A stretch of DNA of 64,000 nucleotides, from positions 24,929,001-24,993,000 of the forward strand of contig PUFA01000003.1 in NCBI GenBank assembly GCA_003508835.1, given 5' to 3'. Below the pieces are notes generated by a model. It did no database searches and was not told the DNA's origin. It saw nothing but the letters and a program-made list of their open reading frames with translations. The translations under genes were made by a program, and so were the position numbers. Positions 18,970-31,374 of the stretch are shown piece after piece. The stretch's first letter is position 1; each line of letters opens with the position of its first letter. This DNA is from Eonycteris spelaea. Its lineage: Eukaryota; Chordata; Mammalia; Chiroptera; Pteropodidae.

Positions 18970-19195
18970 TAGGGATTGGCAAACTTTTTCTGTAAAAGGC
19001 TAGATAGTGAAAGTGTAGGGATAGTGGACTGTACAGCGTGTGTCACAGTGATTCACCTTGCCCTTACAGTGTGAAAGCTTAGACAGCATGCAAACGGATG
19101 TAGGTGACTGGCTTCCAATAAAACTTTATTTACAAAAATAGGCAGTTGGGCTGGATTTGGCTCCTGAGCCGTGGTTTGCTGACTCCTGCATCAGA
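18970..19195 (+). mobile_element. MER20-like hAT-Charlie MITE
   Basis: The element begins AGGGATTGGCAAACTTTTTC, contains TGTAAAAGGCTAGATAGTGA and, further on, CCAATAAAACTTTATTTACA, and ends GTGGTTTGCTGACTCCTGCA. The ends are inverted copies (GGCAAAC / GTTTGC), as in the non-autonomous hAT family I know as MER20. It is non-coding. MER20 copies have been linked to regulatory activity in placental mammals; nothing here shows that for this copy. Confidence 0.75.
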
Positions 19196-19274
19196 AGAAG
19201 GCATTATTAATATCAAGTTTGTGGGTACAGTTCCCCAAGGGAATAGCCTTTGCTTCATCTTTGCAGTGCAGTGC

Positions 19275-19415
19275 AAAGGAGTGGTTAAGAGCCCAGGTGC
19301 TCATGAAAAGCATATCTGTGCGCATCTCTGTAACTTGCTGACTGTGGGTGATGTTGGCAAGTAACTTCCATTGGCCTAGGTCACATACCTATAATTGAAA
19401 ATAAATCTTTGTAAA
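19275..19415 (+). repeat. MIR SINE
   Basis: The order AGTGGTTAAGAGCCCAGGTG, then CTGTAACTTGCTGACTGTGG and GTGATGTTGGCAAGTAACTTCC, is the MIR core in sense orientation. Confidence 0.65.
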
Positions 19416-21359
19416 GGAAGCAAAAGCCAACAGTTCATCAGAGAAGTGAAATAACATTCAGACTTGAGGAAGACAGAAGAGTGTTTGGAGTTAGTAACTG
19501 GGAAAGTCATTGGCGATCATGAAGAGAGCTGCTTTGGTTGAGGTAGCTGGGTCAGAACTCAGGGTGTGATGAGCTAGGAATGAGTAAGGGATGAAGCAGA
19601 GGTAGGGAGTGTGGAAGAAGTCTGCTTTTGGAGAAGAAATAGCCGCTTCAGTGGCTGCAGAGTCAAAAGCAGGCTTCGTACTTTGTCACGTTGCTTACTG
19701 ACTTCCTGTTGGTAGAGGGGTCTTTGGTGGAGCCATGTGAGTGTGTGTTGAGAAGAGAGTTGGAGAACTCACCCTCACTCGACCTGGTTTCCTTAGAAGT
19801 GGTGATGATGAAAGAGGGAGGCGAGTATAACGAAGTTATTTGCAACCGGAGGAGAGAAATTAGGCTGTAGTACTTGTGGAAAGGAAGTGGTTTTAACCCT
19901 CGAAGTTAGTCATCTTTTTTTTCAATCCCCCAAGACACCCAGCATAAATAGTTTACTGGACTATGAGTTAGAAGATTTGTAAAATGTAAATAACTAGTAA
20001 ATCACAGATAGCATGTGGTGGTATTTGATGAATGCGTAAATGCATTTATTAAGATGATGATCTGAGCACATCAGGTGATCTCTTTGACAAGTTTTCTCAT
20101 AAAGCATTTGCCACAGACATTGGTTCTTAGTAAGGAGATCTTAGGGGATAACTTGGGCCAATGGGGTTCAGTGGGGTTCAATGGCGTTTTACTAGTGAAG
20201 TTATAAAGCTCTTACTGCCATGACATTAATTTCTTAGGCCAAGTGTGAGTAATTTTCTATTCGGCACCTTTACATCTTGGGCATTGTTGCAGCAATCAGA
20301 GTCACCCTATTTATATTGAAAAATCACCAGGTTGAAGCAATTGAAAAATGACCAGGATGATTTATCTTTTACCTTACATTTCTCTTTCTGTTGCCTAATT
20401 AGTCAAAACCTGAAAATATGAATGGGCTGTATTTGCAAAGGTCAGTAGCTTTGTATTCTTTGTAACGAGGTGAGAAAAAGGAATTTAGAAGTCAAACAAC
20501 CTACTGAGAACATGCTCTGTGTTTTTTGCTTGTGAAATTCACTCTGGAAAAAAATTTTATACTGATCGAATTGACTTTATGATTCATTGTGAAAAGGGCA
20601 CTGTAAGATACAGACAGAGGCAAGCCAAATGACGTTACGTACAGGATACTGGGCCTTGTCTGAGAAACTCTTTTTGGCCTTAGAAAAATTCTTATGATGT
20701 GTATGACCTTTGAAGAATCAATTAAACTTGCTTACCATTCTACTTTAATGAATTTTAATAGAAAATATGACCATGTTGATTGTATATTTCTGATGTATTT
20801 CTAAGTGTGTATAAATTCAGTTTTTGCTTGTCCTAAATGGTTATTGTGATACAAATTTTACTACTTGTCTAGTCTTTAATAAAGTTAGGAAGCCTTAGCT
20901 AAGCTGTCCAGTCTTAAGAAAACAAAACAATAAATGTCTGTGACTATAGGAGGAGAATAAACTTTTATTGAGTGCCCGCCTTTGCGACAGGTGATTCCCT
21001 TCAATGGAGGATAATAATTAGAAACCACATCTGGATGCTGTATGCACTCATTGTCTTTGGGAAGATGTTAGATCCAGGTCCTCCAGTAGACAGAGCTAGG
21101 TAATATATGTATGTTTATGTACATACACACAAACACATACATCCTTAAGTGTTTATCTTCCTAAATATATTAAATGCCAATTCTAACCAAACCCCACAGT
21201 ACGTGTTCTAGCCTTCCCTCCTGGCGTAACTGCAATTGTGAGAAACCTCACTCCCAGTATTTTCATCGTGATTATGTATTTGCTCAGTCACCCCTTCACG
21301 TGAACAATTTTCTGCCCACCCCATGCTTTTTGGGGAAGCCAACCAAAAGCTTGCCTCCT

Positions 21360-22110
21360 ACAAAGGGAAAAAGGCTTCATTTCTTTTTGATTTAAAAAAT
21401 TTTCTTCTTTCCACCTCTGCGTCTCTGAAGGCATTTTTGCTTGTGTTTTTTTCACTCGCGTTTCTTTCCATTTAGGCTTCATTGCTAAAATGATGTTTTC
21501 TTTTATTTCTAATTCGTGCTCGAGTTCAGTCATTTCGCTACCATTTTTCGAATTCTCATTGATGTTGTTCTTTTATGTTGAGTATCATTTAAAAAATGTT
21601 CTTTAGCTTGTTTTGGAATAGCACATCATTTTGAACTGCCTTTTGAGCATGTCTGTTTGTTTTGTTTTGTTTTGTTTGTTTTTGTTTTTGCTTACTTCAT
21701 TTTTAGTTAGAATTTGACCTTGATACTTTCTGTTGCTCGCTCTTTATAAAATGATTTTTCCTGGACTTGTCGAATGATTAATTCAGGTAGCTTTTTTAAC
21801 TTCACAGAGCTTCCTCTTCTGTTGTTCCATGTGGTGCAAAAATATGGCAGCTTGCTTTCTAGTATTTCCTGGTACTGTTCCTCTTCTTCCTGTTTTTTTG
21901 CAATTACCTGTCAAGTTTGATTACATTTTTAGCAGTTTCTCCTCATTGGGGGAGCTTTTTCTCGAAGGGAGCCACGGCGCATCAGTGTTGCAAGTGCACT
22001 GGGACTTCTTTGCGCCAGGCCCTTCTGACCTTTTTACTGTGGGCCCTTGTGGTCGCTCGCCATTGAGGTGGGTAAAACCCCTCCCAGGTCCAGCTGCTGT
22101 TTTCAGATTG
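21360..22110 (-). mobile_element. HAL1/L1M ORF1-region fragment
   Basis: On the minus strand, 21288-21533 reads as a charged coiled-coil-like peptide (MTELEHELEIKENI...) of the kind found in HAL1 or old L1 ORF1. The plus strand shows the matching antisense landmarks (ATTCGTGCTCGAGTTCAGTC, TTTCTTTTATTTCTAATTCG) followed by a more GC-rich part. The element is broken by stops and not functional. The exact family is a judgment from pattern memory. Confidence 0.45.
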
Positions 22111-23572
22111 ACCCTTTTTTCCTGATAAATATCAGTTAGTTATTTGGGGGTTTTCCTGTTAGATCTGTCAGATACCTCTTCCTTTTTGCTTCTTACAGAA
22201 GATACCTGATACTGGGTTTTCCCATCAGCTGGACTTTTGGAATCTGTGGACGTGCTTTGTCACCTGGTTTTGTTGGAAATGTTCTCAAGGAATTTGGTTA
22301 TGCTCTCTAGTAGTTGTCTCTTTTTATGTGGGGATTTGGAAAAACCCAGTAACTGCTGCCATAATCTTCCCAGAATGCCTTTAAGTCTCTATATTCTTAA
22401 TGTTAAGCGTAAAATTTAGTGAAATGAATTAGTTAAGGAGAAATAGTATTAAGCATTCATTTTTTATTCATTGTGTATTATTTGAACTAGATGAAGCACA
22501 TCTGTGAATATATTTTTTCTCTTTTTGGATTGCACTGGTAAGATACCAGTGTGGGTTTCAATTTAAAGGACACGCACTTTCTGTTTATGTGAAAAGATCT
22601 TTAACCTAGTGGCAGGTGACAGATTGCCTGGAGTCTGTCAGTCTGGGTTGGAATGTTCCTCATTTTATCACCCTGCCTGCTGTTTTTACCCCCAGTCCCG
22701 TGACATAGTGGTTTTTGAGAGTGACCTAAATTGTCCAGTGAGCAGTCAGTGACTTGTTTTGTTTTTTGCCACTACCTCCCTCTCTATTGTCTCTGGAATG
22801 AAAATTTAGAATTTAATGAGAGACTTTCAGTACAGAGATTCCTTAAGGAACAATCTTTAAAAGCTTTTTTGAAACCATAAATGTAAATTAAAAGATTTAA
22901 AGTAATTAAGGCACAGGTATATAAGTGAAGTAATGTGATCGATTTCTGAACATATATTTTTACATGAGTTGCTATTATCACAAACACAGGTAAATACAAG
23001 GCAGTCCATGAAGTCCCTCTGGCCTTTCCCTGCCTCCCTCCCATTAATGACGAATAAATTAGTCATTCATTCCCATCTCTGTAAAAATGGTTTGCATTCC
23101 TTTAGAATACTTATGTCCTAATTCTGTTGTTCTCTTACCCTTTTTCATCTTTGCCTTACTTCCAGGATACTCCCCCACACACCGCATGTAGGTAGTGAGT
23201 GCACGTGCTCCTGGGTGTGTGCATGCGCATACGCGTCCTGTGTGGGTATCTCATCAGGTTTGGGGCAAATGTTTTGAACATTTCCAACTCGGTAACTTTC
23301 TGCCAACTCTTTCTCCAGTTTGAGGGAAATGAGTTTCAGTTTACTGTGAATACAATACCGATTATTCCAATGAGGAATAAAATTAAACTCTCAAACTAGC
23401 TACTTACTTAATTCATATTTACTGATTTTTTTGGTGATTACAAGGTTTTTGGTTCTCTTCCCTTTTTAAGGATCCTTGAGTTAGACGTGACCGGATTTAC
23501 CATGGCCATTGCATAACAACATCAAATAATGACGTACACAAGGGAACTCCTCTTCCTGAAACTTAACAAACC

Positions 23573-23634
23573 CCATGGCTCTAGTGCCTCATTGGCCCAA
23601 CGCCTTGAACATAATAGGTGTTTAATGGATTTGT
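23573..23634 (+). repeat. L2 LINE 3' end fragment
   Basis: The short piece CTAGTGCCTCATTGGCCCAACGCCTTGAACATAATAGGTG (23580-23619) followed by TTTAATGGA resembles the L2 terminus 'ccagcacctggcacatagtaggcactcaataaatg'. Confidence 0.45.
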
Positions 23635-24134
23635 AAATGGAATTCATATTTTATATTAAATATAATTCCAAACCAAGAAAAAGCGGTCTTGTTCTAAGAT
23701 GGTTTTAATTTCAGAACAGTTTTGTTCTCTCTGGAAATACATTAACACATCACACTACCTGATGAGAAATTTAGATTGTTGTGCAATGTATGTGAGATAC
23801 AGCAAAGGAGAAATTTCTTTCACCATCGCACATGATAAATCAAACAGCGGCCTGCTGAGAGAATAGGAATGCTAGACCCAAGACCTTCTGAGCAGCCGGA
23901 TCTGTCCAGCCCTCCTGTATGATGCTTTAACTCTTATTTGGGAATTTGAAGTTATTGTGAAACAAATTTGATAGAAGTATAAAGATCTGTGCCTAAATAG
24001 TAATATGTTAGTACTTTGGGTAAGAAGTAATTTCTTCTGTTCTAATGTGCTTGAAAAATATGCTCTTTATTAGATCACATAAAAGATTTTCAAACTTCTT
24101 GACTTTTATAGCCTCTGTTAGAAATAATTGAATC

Positions 24135-24530
24135 AGTCTAGTTCAGTAAACATTTATTGACTACTAGGTACTGTGTTAGACCCTGGAGAGCCAAAATGAA
24201 TAAGACATGATATTTACCCTCAGAAAGTATAACAAATAAATACAACGCAATGCAATGCAGTAAGTGAGAGGGCTGAGAAATGCGGAATGTATTGCAGAAA
24301 CCTGGCCTAGCTTGAGGTGATCAGAACTGGCTTCTTGGAGGAGGGGACATTAAAGAATGAGTAGAATATAGTCAGGTGATGGTGGAGATGGCTTGCAGTG
24401 TGTTCTGGGAGGAGTGGGTGGCAGATGCAAAGAGGGTGTGGAAAATACCATGGTGTCCAGGATTGCTGGAGCAGCAGCTGGGGAGAAACAGGGAGTGCGG
24501 GCAAAGAGGCGAGTTCGTGGGTACCACGTG
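24135..24530 (-). mobile_element. L2 LINE fragment, antisense
   Basis: The piece starts with the reversed L2 3' terminus (GTTCAGTAAACATTTATTGA, TACTAGGTACTGTGTTAGAC), then CTTCTTGGAGGAGGGGACAT and the GTTCTGGGAGGAGTGGGTGG / GATGCAAAGAGG region. These are the landmarks of L2 read backwards. Open frames on either strand here have no independent meaning. Confidence 0.7.
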
Positions 24531-24689
24531 AGGGTGCTTAAACTTGATCTTTTATCTCAGTGGCTTTCAACCTTTAAAAAAATTAACATTAGAACCTTTC
24601 CCTCAAAAAAGAATTTTCTGCGAAAGCCAGTATGTACAACAGACTCAAGGGAATATAGAGATGATTTTAAATTCAAGAATTGTTTATGA

Positions 24690-25830
24690 GTGATGTTCAG
24701 CTGGACGTAGCGGTGAATTAGGTACATCTGGTTAGGAAGGTTGACTCCTGGGACTGGGTGACTAGCTCTTCCCGCCGTCTCACGTAGGAACAGATTTTGT
24801 GGAGGATGATGAGTTAGTTGCTTTGTGTATCGTGAGGGAGGGAAGTTTGCGGGAGAGGCGTGGTGATGGATACATAGATCAAGGCATCTCCAGGGGACTC
24901 CTGGTACTTCAAACCATGGCAGTGGATGAGGTGGTTCAGAGATAGCAAATGGGCCGAGATGGATTCTTGGGATACCAGCCGTAAGGAGAAAAGAGGGAAC
25001 GATTCTGAGGACTGGTGTGAGGAGTTTGAGGAAAGTCAGGAGAATGTGATGACGAACAAACAGAAGGAACTGGGAGTGTCAAGAAGGGTAGAGAGTCATC
25101 ACTTGTGTCAAATGCATAGATGCTGAGTATTAGGGGGAATGAAATGTGTTTGTCAATGATGTAATTAGTATCCTTTTTCAGAACTGTTTTCCCAGGACCT
25201 TGGGGGTGGGCAGAAGCTAAATTGTGGTGGGTGACAGAGTGAATGGGAAGTCCAGAAATACAAATAGCAAATGTAGAATACTTATGAAGAGTTTGTATGA
25301 GAAGGGAAGGAGGAAGGAGTAGCTGGAAGGAAATGAAGTTTTGGAGACAGGTGAGAGAGAACTTGTGGATTAAGGATAAAGAACCAATAGAGAGAGGGAG
25401 GCTCAAGATAGGGAGGAGATAAGTGATGAAGCTAAGGGTTGAGAAAGTGGCAGATTTCAAAGGCAAAAAGGGAAGGCAGTTGGCTTTGACCTGGAAGAGG
25501 AAAATTTTATTTTCTGAAACTGAAGGGAAGGAAGACAGGCTGTCTGGGTGGGTATATGTTATTGTGGGAAATGGACGGGAATTGTAGAGAGAACATTTCT
25601 AAAGTCTTCACCTTTCTCTGGACGTTAGAGGTAAGACGGTCAGTGGGGAGGGCGGGAGCAAGCGTGTGAGTAGGAGGGGACTGGAGAGAGGTGAGGCTGC
25701 GGGATGAGAGGGCCGCTGACCAAGAACAGGTAGAAAGATTGGCTGTGAATTTACAGTCGCAGCAGACTGTAATTTGCCATAGAAAACGGAATAGGGAAAA
25801 AATGTAATTTTTTCACTGTTCCAGAATTGC
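24690..25830 (-). mobile_element. L2 LINE ORF2-region fragment, antisense
   Basis: Purine-rich sequence with L2 antisense landmarks: GGGATACCAGCCGTAAGGAG near 24970, the GTGTCAAATGCATAGATGCT block near 25108, and GGAAGGAAATGAAGTTTTGG near 25325. The minus strand has a 176-codon open stretch (24936-25466) that corresponds to degraded L2 reverse-transcriptase reading; it lacks the conserved catalytic block and is not a gene. Confidence 0.55.
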
Positions 25831-25984
25831 AGTTTTGTAATGCAGAGGTAAAAGGGCGCTAAAGGTACTTGGAACAGATTGATAGATCAACCATGGGTTC
25901 CTGACTCGTTAGGGAAGGGACAGGAAGAGGTATGAAACTGATAGTCTCTGAAAAGTCGTAGGATCCAGGGACTGACTGCCTCTT

Positions 25985-26168
25985 TGATCGTGGTTCCCAA
26001 ACTGCTGGAAATTGAAATCACCTGAGGATCTTGAAAAACGACTGTTGCCTGGCTTCCACTCACCGGCTTTCTGATGTAATTGGTATGGGCGCAGCCCGCA
26101 TGTTGGGAGTTTTTAAAAGCTCCCCGGGCGATTCTGACGGGCAGCAGTTTGGGAATCACCGCTCTAAA
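25985..26168. mobile_element. hAT-type palindromic MITE (MER3/MER58-like)
   Basis: The ends CGTGGTTCCCAAACTGCTG and CAGCAGTTTGGGAATCACCG form a terminal inverted repeat of about 20 bp with one or two differences, as in non-autonomous hAT-Charlie elements. The inside has AAATCACCTGAGGATCTTG and GCAGCCCGCATGTTGGGAG, an order typical of this family. Flanking octamers (CTCTTTGA / CTCTAAAA) may be a worn target duplication. Confidence 0.65.
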
Positions 26169-26169
26169 A

Positions 26170-26470
26170 GGTTGAGGAGCGGGTATGGTGGACGATCTGG
26201 AACTGAGAAGGTCGCGGTCAGTGCGGAGACATTAACGTCCACGATTTCTGGGATGAGGACGGCGTCCAGTGTGCATGGCTCGGGCATGGTGGCACTGAAG
26301 TTGACGGCACTGGAGACAGCCGAGGAGTGGTGGCGGTGACCATGGCCCTCAGTCTTCGCTGGTGCAGAAGGCCCTGCAGCCCACCGTCCCAGCATGTCCT
26401 GCTTTCCACCGGGCAAAGGACACTGTGATGCAAGTGCGGCCCATCTGCCAGGCTGGTTTGGGAGCAGGGA
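26170..26470. other. CpG-rich intronic patch
   Basis: Roughly 300 bases with about 16 CpG dinucleotides and high GC content in an AT-rich intron. It holds no recognised motif beyond scattered GC boxes. It directly follows the hAT element. It could be a weak internal promoter or enhancer, or the remnant of a GC-rich insertion. No open frame in it resembles a known protein. Confidence 0.4.
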
Positions 26471-27524
26471 TTGAGAACATGATTTAGCAGGAGGACTCAC
26501 ACATGCCTTATTGTTCTTTTTAGAAATAAGAGTTGAAAATATTGTCAATGCAAATAAAAAAACCCCAAACTAAATAATGAAACCAGTGGACATTTCCATG
26601 GTAAAAGTGGGAATAGCAGCAATTGAAAACCAGCACTTATGATGCACTGATAACAAAACATTCCTTTTATGGGAAATTGTATGTTCATTTGCAGGAGAAT
26701 ATTTGTAGCATTATTTTGCATTTCGTGATAGTGTGACATCTAAATAGAAAACTGAAAGTCGAGAAAACTGTAGTCATATGCTAACTTAAAATTATAAGCA
26801 GCAAAATACAAAAATAGCACCTGTGACATAATTAGCACATGTAACCTTGGTAACGCAGTGTTTCTTTTATGAAACGACCCTGTATTTAACATTGGCATTT
26901 GCTCTCCGCCTTTGAATCCTTTTATGTCTATAAGAAGCCCCTGGACCATCCAGAGCTGCAGACCATAAGTTGAAAACGGCTGATCTATATGGATGGCGAA
27001 ATCTCCTAGAATGATGGATGGCAAACAAGGCTATGAGCCAGTGACAGTGATTTTGAGGCTTAAAAAACTTTCACACATGAAACTCGTAAGATGATTTATG
27101 TGGCATGGCATTGCAGGCACTAAAATTAACCTTGGATGGAAATATATTAATCAGTCAGTCATCTCACGGAGGCAGTTTACTGCATTGTCCGAGGCTAGGA
27201 AATATGTTTCGTTTGCGGTGGTTTGGTTGGAATTCTATACAGTGCTCTCGGTAGCCTGAGACAGGAGAGTGGGTCCAGAGGCCTTTCGTCAATGTCTGCC
27301 GCACATCTCTCTCTCTCTGGTTTGTATAAAGACACCTTTTTTTCTTAATCGCAGCCACACCTCAGCCACAATCACACCTACCATCGGTCAGTTTTGATGG
27401 AAGTGATACTTTCTTGGGAGCGGATGGGTGTAAAGGAAGAGGTAGAAAAAAAAAAGCAAAGACAAAAGGAGAGGCTTCATCAGCATAAATCAGGATTTTC
27501 GTTTTTCACAGCGTTATGTCACTC

Positions 27525-28105
27525 GCTTCCTCAGTCTGCTCCACCTGTATTCCAGTAAATGCAGCGCGTGCCGTTCGCTGGGCCAGGAGTGCCCTTGTCT
27601 TCCCCACTTTACCCAGCCGGCTCCCACTCATCTCATGAGCCGAGTTCTGTGACCGCTGTCTCTGCAAAGGCTCCCTGATTTTTCAGGTGATGCCGCCACG
27701 CCTCGTAGAGTCAGTTGTATCTTCTCCGACTTTCTGGCACTGGTTGGTGTTTCTGAGCCGGTACTTATCCTCCTGTACCGATATGTGGAAGCCAGGAGGT
27801 AACTTGGTTTACGTATCTATTTCTCTTTCAGGATTTCTTAACTTTAGCACTATTGGTATTTTGGGCTGGATAATTTTTTTGTTCTTGTGGCTGTCCTGTG
27901 CATTTTAGCATGTTGGTGGCATCCCAGGCCTCTACCCACTAGATGCCATTAATGTTCCCTCCCAGTCGTGACTAACAAAGATGTCTCCAGACCTTGCCAA
28001 ATGTCCCTTGGGGCTAGGGGCAGACTAAAAGTCTCTCGAAGGGCATCCTGAATTCCTCATTCTTCCCAGGGACCAGCACCAGTGCTCATTGAATCGCTGT
28101 GGATG
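27525..28105 (+). repeat. L2 LINE 3' region, split by MER5A
   Basis: Segments such as GGCTCCCTGATTTTTCAGGTG (27669-27689) and the GGACCAGCACCAGTGCTCATTGAATC end (28071-28096) fit the L2 3' end in sense orientation. Between them sits the MER5A copy at 27830-28050, so the L2 was interrupted by a later hAT insertion. Confidence 0.4.
27830..28050 (-). mobile_element. MER5A hAT-Charlie DNA transposon relic
   Basis: CACTATTGGTATTTTGGGCT, GTGGCTGTCCTGTGCATTTT, CAGGCCTCTACCCACTAGAT and CCAGACCTTGCCAAATGTCC occur in the order of reverse-complement MER5A. It is the second copy of this family in the intron. Confidence 0.82.
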
Positions 28106-28189
28106 ACTCAGCCTTTGAGGGTCCCTCACCAACCCACCACCCACCTCGAAATCTCTGCAGAACTAACGCTGAGAACTTCTTAATAACTA

Positions 28190-28400
28190 GAGAATTAAGT
28201 GTCAGATCCAGGAGGACCCTGACTTCTTCCTGTAGCCTAACCAGTGACCAGCTATGTGACCTTGTGGGACTGAATGACTTCCTTCTTAGCTTCCATTTGT
28301 TTTTAGCTTTAAAGTAGAGGTGATAAGGCTGTAATGAAGTTAAATGAGTAATACGTTTGATAACATTTATCACAACAGGTATTCAACATGTGCTAGTTTA
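28190..28400 (+). repeat. MIR SINE
   Basis: The series ACCAGCTATGTGACCTTGTG, TTTAGCTTTAAAGTAGAGGT, GATAAGGCTGTAATGAAGTT and AAATGAGTAATACG follows the MIR core and 3' part. Confidence 0.65.
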
Positions 28401-28404
28401 ATAC

Positions 28405-28830
28405 TCTTGATCGATTCATTCGTTCATTCAGCACATGCTGAGTGCGTACAGTAAGCCAGGCCCCAGGGTGGAACAGTCAGACCCGCAGCCTGCACGCCCG
28501 GGCAGTGAGGAGATCCTGCTCTGACGTGGGCGATGAGCGTGCAGCTGGCGTGGTGAGCTTTCTGCTGCTGAGGTATGAACTAAGCGAGAGGGTGCCCGAA
28601 AGAGACAAATGGACCCTGAGAGTTGTTGGGAAGGCCTTTCTGAAGAGTCGCTGGCACAGATGCTTGATGCTAGGGAGAAAAGTGGGGAAGAACGTCCCAG
28701 GCAAAGGGAGCGGTACGGGCAAATGGGGGGAGGATGGTGAATGGCCATAGTGAGGAGTGGGCAGAAGCTGGCAGATGGGCACTGAAGTCAAAACCAGGTG
28801 ATTCGAGTGTGAATGTTTCCGAAATGAGCG
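28405..28830 (-). mobile_element. L2 LINE fragment, antisense
   Basis: The piece begins with the reversed L2 end (ATTCATTCGTTCATTCAGCA, CATGCTGAGTGCGTAC) and continues with GGGAAGGCCTTTCTGAAGAG near 28629 and AACGTCCCAGGCAAAGGGAG near 28691, all diagnostic of antisense L2. The several open frames that overlap here on both strands come from this repeat. Confidence 0.72.
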
Positions 28831-29787
28831 ATTTCTTGACAGTGACCCAGGGTAGATAGAGCAGTTTTCTCCTTGTCATTTTGTCATTATTTGTCATACC
28901 CTTTTTCTTACTAAGTTGGCTTCTGAGGGTCTCACCTCATTTCCATTCATTCACAATGTGCCAAGGGTTTTGGCGTGCCCAGGAGCGTGTTATGAGTTGG
29001 TTTAAACTGTTTTCCCCTGTGTCTGTCTTTCATGCATTCATAAGATAAAATGAGCTGGGGTTTATTATCTGTGTTTTACCAGGGAAAGGGGTACCGCTTG
29101 TGTTATCTGTTACCTGTTTACAACATCTTGCTGAAGTAGGTCCTCAGTTCTTTATTTGGAAGAGAGAAGAATTGATGCTAGGCAAGTTACCTGATTCATA
29201 TAAAGGTCTCTCTAATGGAGGAGGGAGGATGCCCTAGCCCCCAGGGCTCTTGGTCTCGTTACTTAGGTAACTTGGCCCTTTGGGAAGAGCTGCAAGTCAA
29301 TCTCTTTTGTGCCCCTGTGTGGAAACCTAATATATTAATCTTCTAATCTCTTAAAATATTAATACCATTTGGATATTATTATTCAGACATTATTATTAAG
29401 TCATGGCCTGTAGAAATAGCTTTAGAAGACACTTTCTTTATAAAAGACATAATCTAAGTATTTATATTTTATACTTATAATTTATTTTTGAGTAATTTAT
29501 ATTTCATCTATGTCATGTGAAACATATTATAGTATCAAACCTTAAAACCTCTCCATAGTTTAACTCTTTTTTTATCCTTATTAATATCCTTTTAATGAAA
29601 ATAACGTGAAGTGAAATAATGTCAATCCTAATGAGGATATTGTCATTCATGCCTAATCATAAAATCCCGTACTACCCAAAATGAAGTACGTAAGATAAGT
29701 AAGTTATCTAATTCCAAATTACATGGACGGTCTGAGAAAGACCTCTTTGTATCAATCTAACCGTTCGTATTGAGTGACAGCAACGCA

Positions 29788-29803
29788 GCAGCAGAGGGCG
29801 CCA
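29788..29803 (+). promoter_or_regulatory. CTCF-like binding motif
   Basis: GCAGCAGAGGGCGCCA fits the strong form of the CTCF core (CAGCAGRGGGCGC). It lies in a short CpG-containing stretch between AT-rich flanks and has the same orientation as the motif at 381. Binding is not shown. Confidence 0.5.
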
Positions 29804-30311
29804 AATGACCGTTTCGTTCTTACACCTTCCCTTGACAGATCATGTCCCTCTGCGCTCTCCGCTCTTCCCTTCTCCCCTCCTTCTTTTTCTTCCTTTTCCC
29901 TAGTACTGAAAGTCATTAACATCAAAATCATATTTTTTAATAGTAGATGGTGAGATTTTCTCAGCGAATTTTAGAATATTTTAATGGTGCGTTAAGATGT
30001 CAGAGTGCTTTTATTCATTGAACCTTTTGTATTTAACGTTATGCAGCAGCATTTCAGAAGTTCTTATAAAGATCTTTATTCAGTAAAGTATGGTACCCAT
30101 AATCAAGAGTAACACTGTTTTTTATTTATTTTTCTTACCAAAATATTCTTAGGGATTAAACCAGCTCTTTGTTTCATACTTGCAAATCAAAAATTATTTA
30201 AAACCATGCATTATAAATATAACACCTCCATAATTATTTTGTAAAATGTATTGATGTTTGTCAAATACATATTTTTTGTAGTCTATTTTAAGATTCAGTA
30301 TTGATTTCAGA

Positions 30312-30339
30312 AGTGTGTGTGTGTGTGTATGTGTGTGTG
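30312..30339. repeat. (GT)n microsatellite
   Basis: GT repeats with a single A interruption (TGTGTATGTGTG). Confidence 0.9.
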
Positions 30340-30911
30340 AAATATATAATATTTCCTAGTCTTAGTATCCTTGATCTTTTGTTTCAGAGCAGATTTAGAT
30401 TTTAAAAAAATCAACCACTCTTTTGCTTTACACTTCAGCATCAAAATCAGTTGATGTTTAATGCTCATTGGCATAAATCAACTCCATGTTTAGGTAGAAA
30501 TCTGAACCATTTAATGTTACAGTTACAGATCAGGCTTAATGCTCTTTCTGGGAAAATAATAAATTATTTTACTAGGTAACTTTAAAAATAGTCTCAAAAG
30601 CTATAATGTTAAAAAATGATTCAGAAATAAATAAGCTTTAAAATCGGGACCATTGATGTAAATGGTGTAAGAGTAAGTTATTGCTAATGTTTTGAGTCTC
30701 TCTAAGTCATTGGATAAAATGAAATACACTTAGAATATCATCATAACATTGGTTTTAGGGAACAAAGCTATCAGGTATTTCAGCAGATGTGATTTAACCT
30801 TGCATTTGTTCAAATACATAATAATGATAAATGTTATAACAAGACACGTTAACATTTTCTCCTCTGCAAATTGTAAGTTGTTTTTTGATGTTGCTGGGGG
30901 CTACTGTTTAT

Positions 30912-30943
30912 GGTGTGTGTGTATGTGTATGTGTGTGTGTGTG
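30912..30943. repeat. Imperfect (GT)n microsatellite
   Basis: GT repeats interrupted twice by A (TGTGTATGTGTATGTGTG). Confidence 0.88.
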
Positions 30944-31374
30944 CTAAAAAGCTACCCATGCTTGAATAAGGAATAATCTCATGATTGTCATTCTGTCATT
31001 TGCCTTGGGTTTTCACTTGAAACAGTTTTACCTGCTACTCTTAATGTGATTGCCACAGGTCCACTTTTAGTGATGAGCAAGCAATCCAATAATTTTTTCC
31101 TATTGTTGCATTTCCGTAATTTTTAAATCAAGTTCTCTATTTAGTATTTGAAATGGCTAAATCTGTATATTTTTTCCCATACAGAAGATATAAAGTTATA
31201 ATAGGCTTAGTACTTAGAATGAAAAGGTCAAATATATGTCTTACTAGCTTTTTAAGTAAGTGTGTGTGTATGTATTTTGTATTTGCTGTTGAGAACATTT
31301 GAGAACATTTCATTTATATATACCTTGTGATTTAGCTTTCCATGTTGGCCTTTTTCCAGAAAGTTTTTAAATTA

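Noticed and set aside
18473..18982. 169-codon minus-strand open frame
   Set aside because: No recognisable domain, overlaps a MIR piece and low-complexity C/G runs, and another frame is open in the same place.
24936..25466. 176-codon minus-strand open frame
   Set aside because: It lies in antisense L2 sequence and reads as degraded LINE polypeptide without the conserved reverse-transcriptase core.
26031..26548. Open frames of 102 and 130 codons across the hAT element and CpG-rich patch
   Set aside because: Opposite-strand frames overlap and the first starts inside the hAT MITE; GC-rich composition alone lowers stop frequency.
26855..26982. Possible small hAT element (CAGTGTTTC ... GAAAACGGCTG)
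   Set aside because: The ends are weakly inverted, the flanking octamers do not match, and the interior fits no family I know.
28428..28791. Several 100-codon open frames on both strands
   Set aside because: They all fall in antisense L2.
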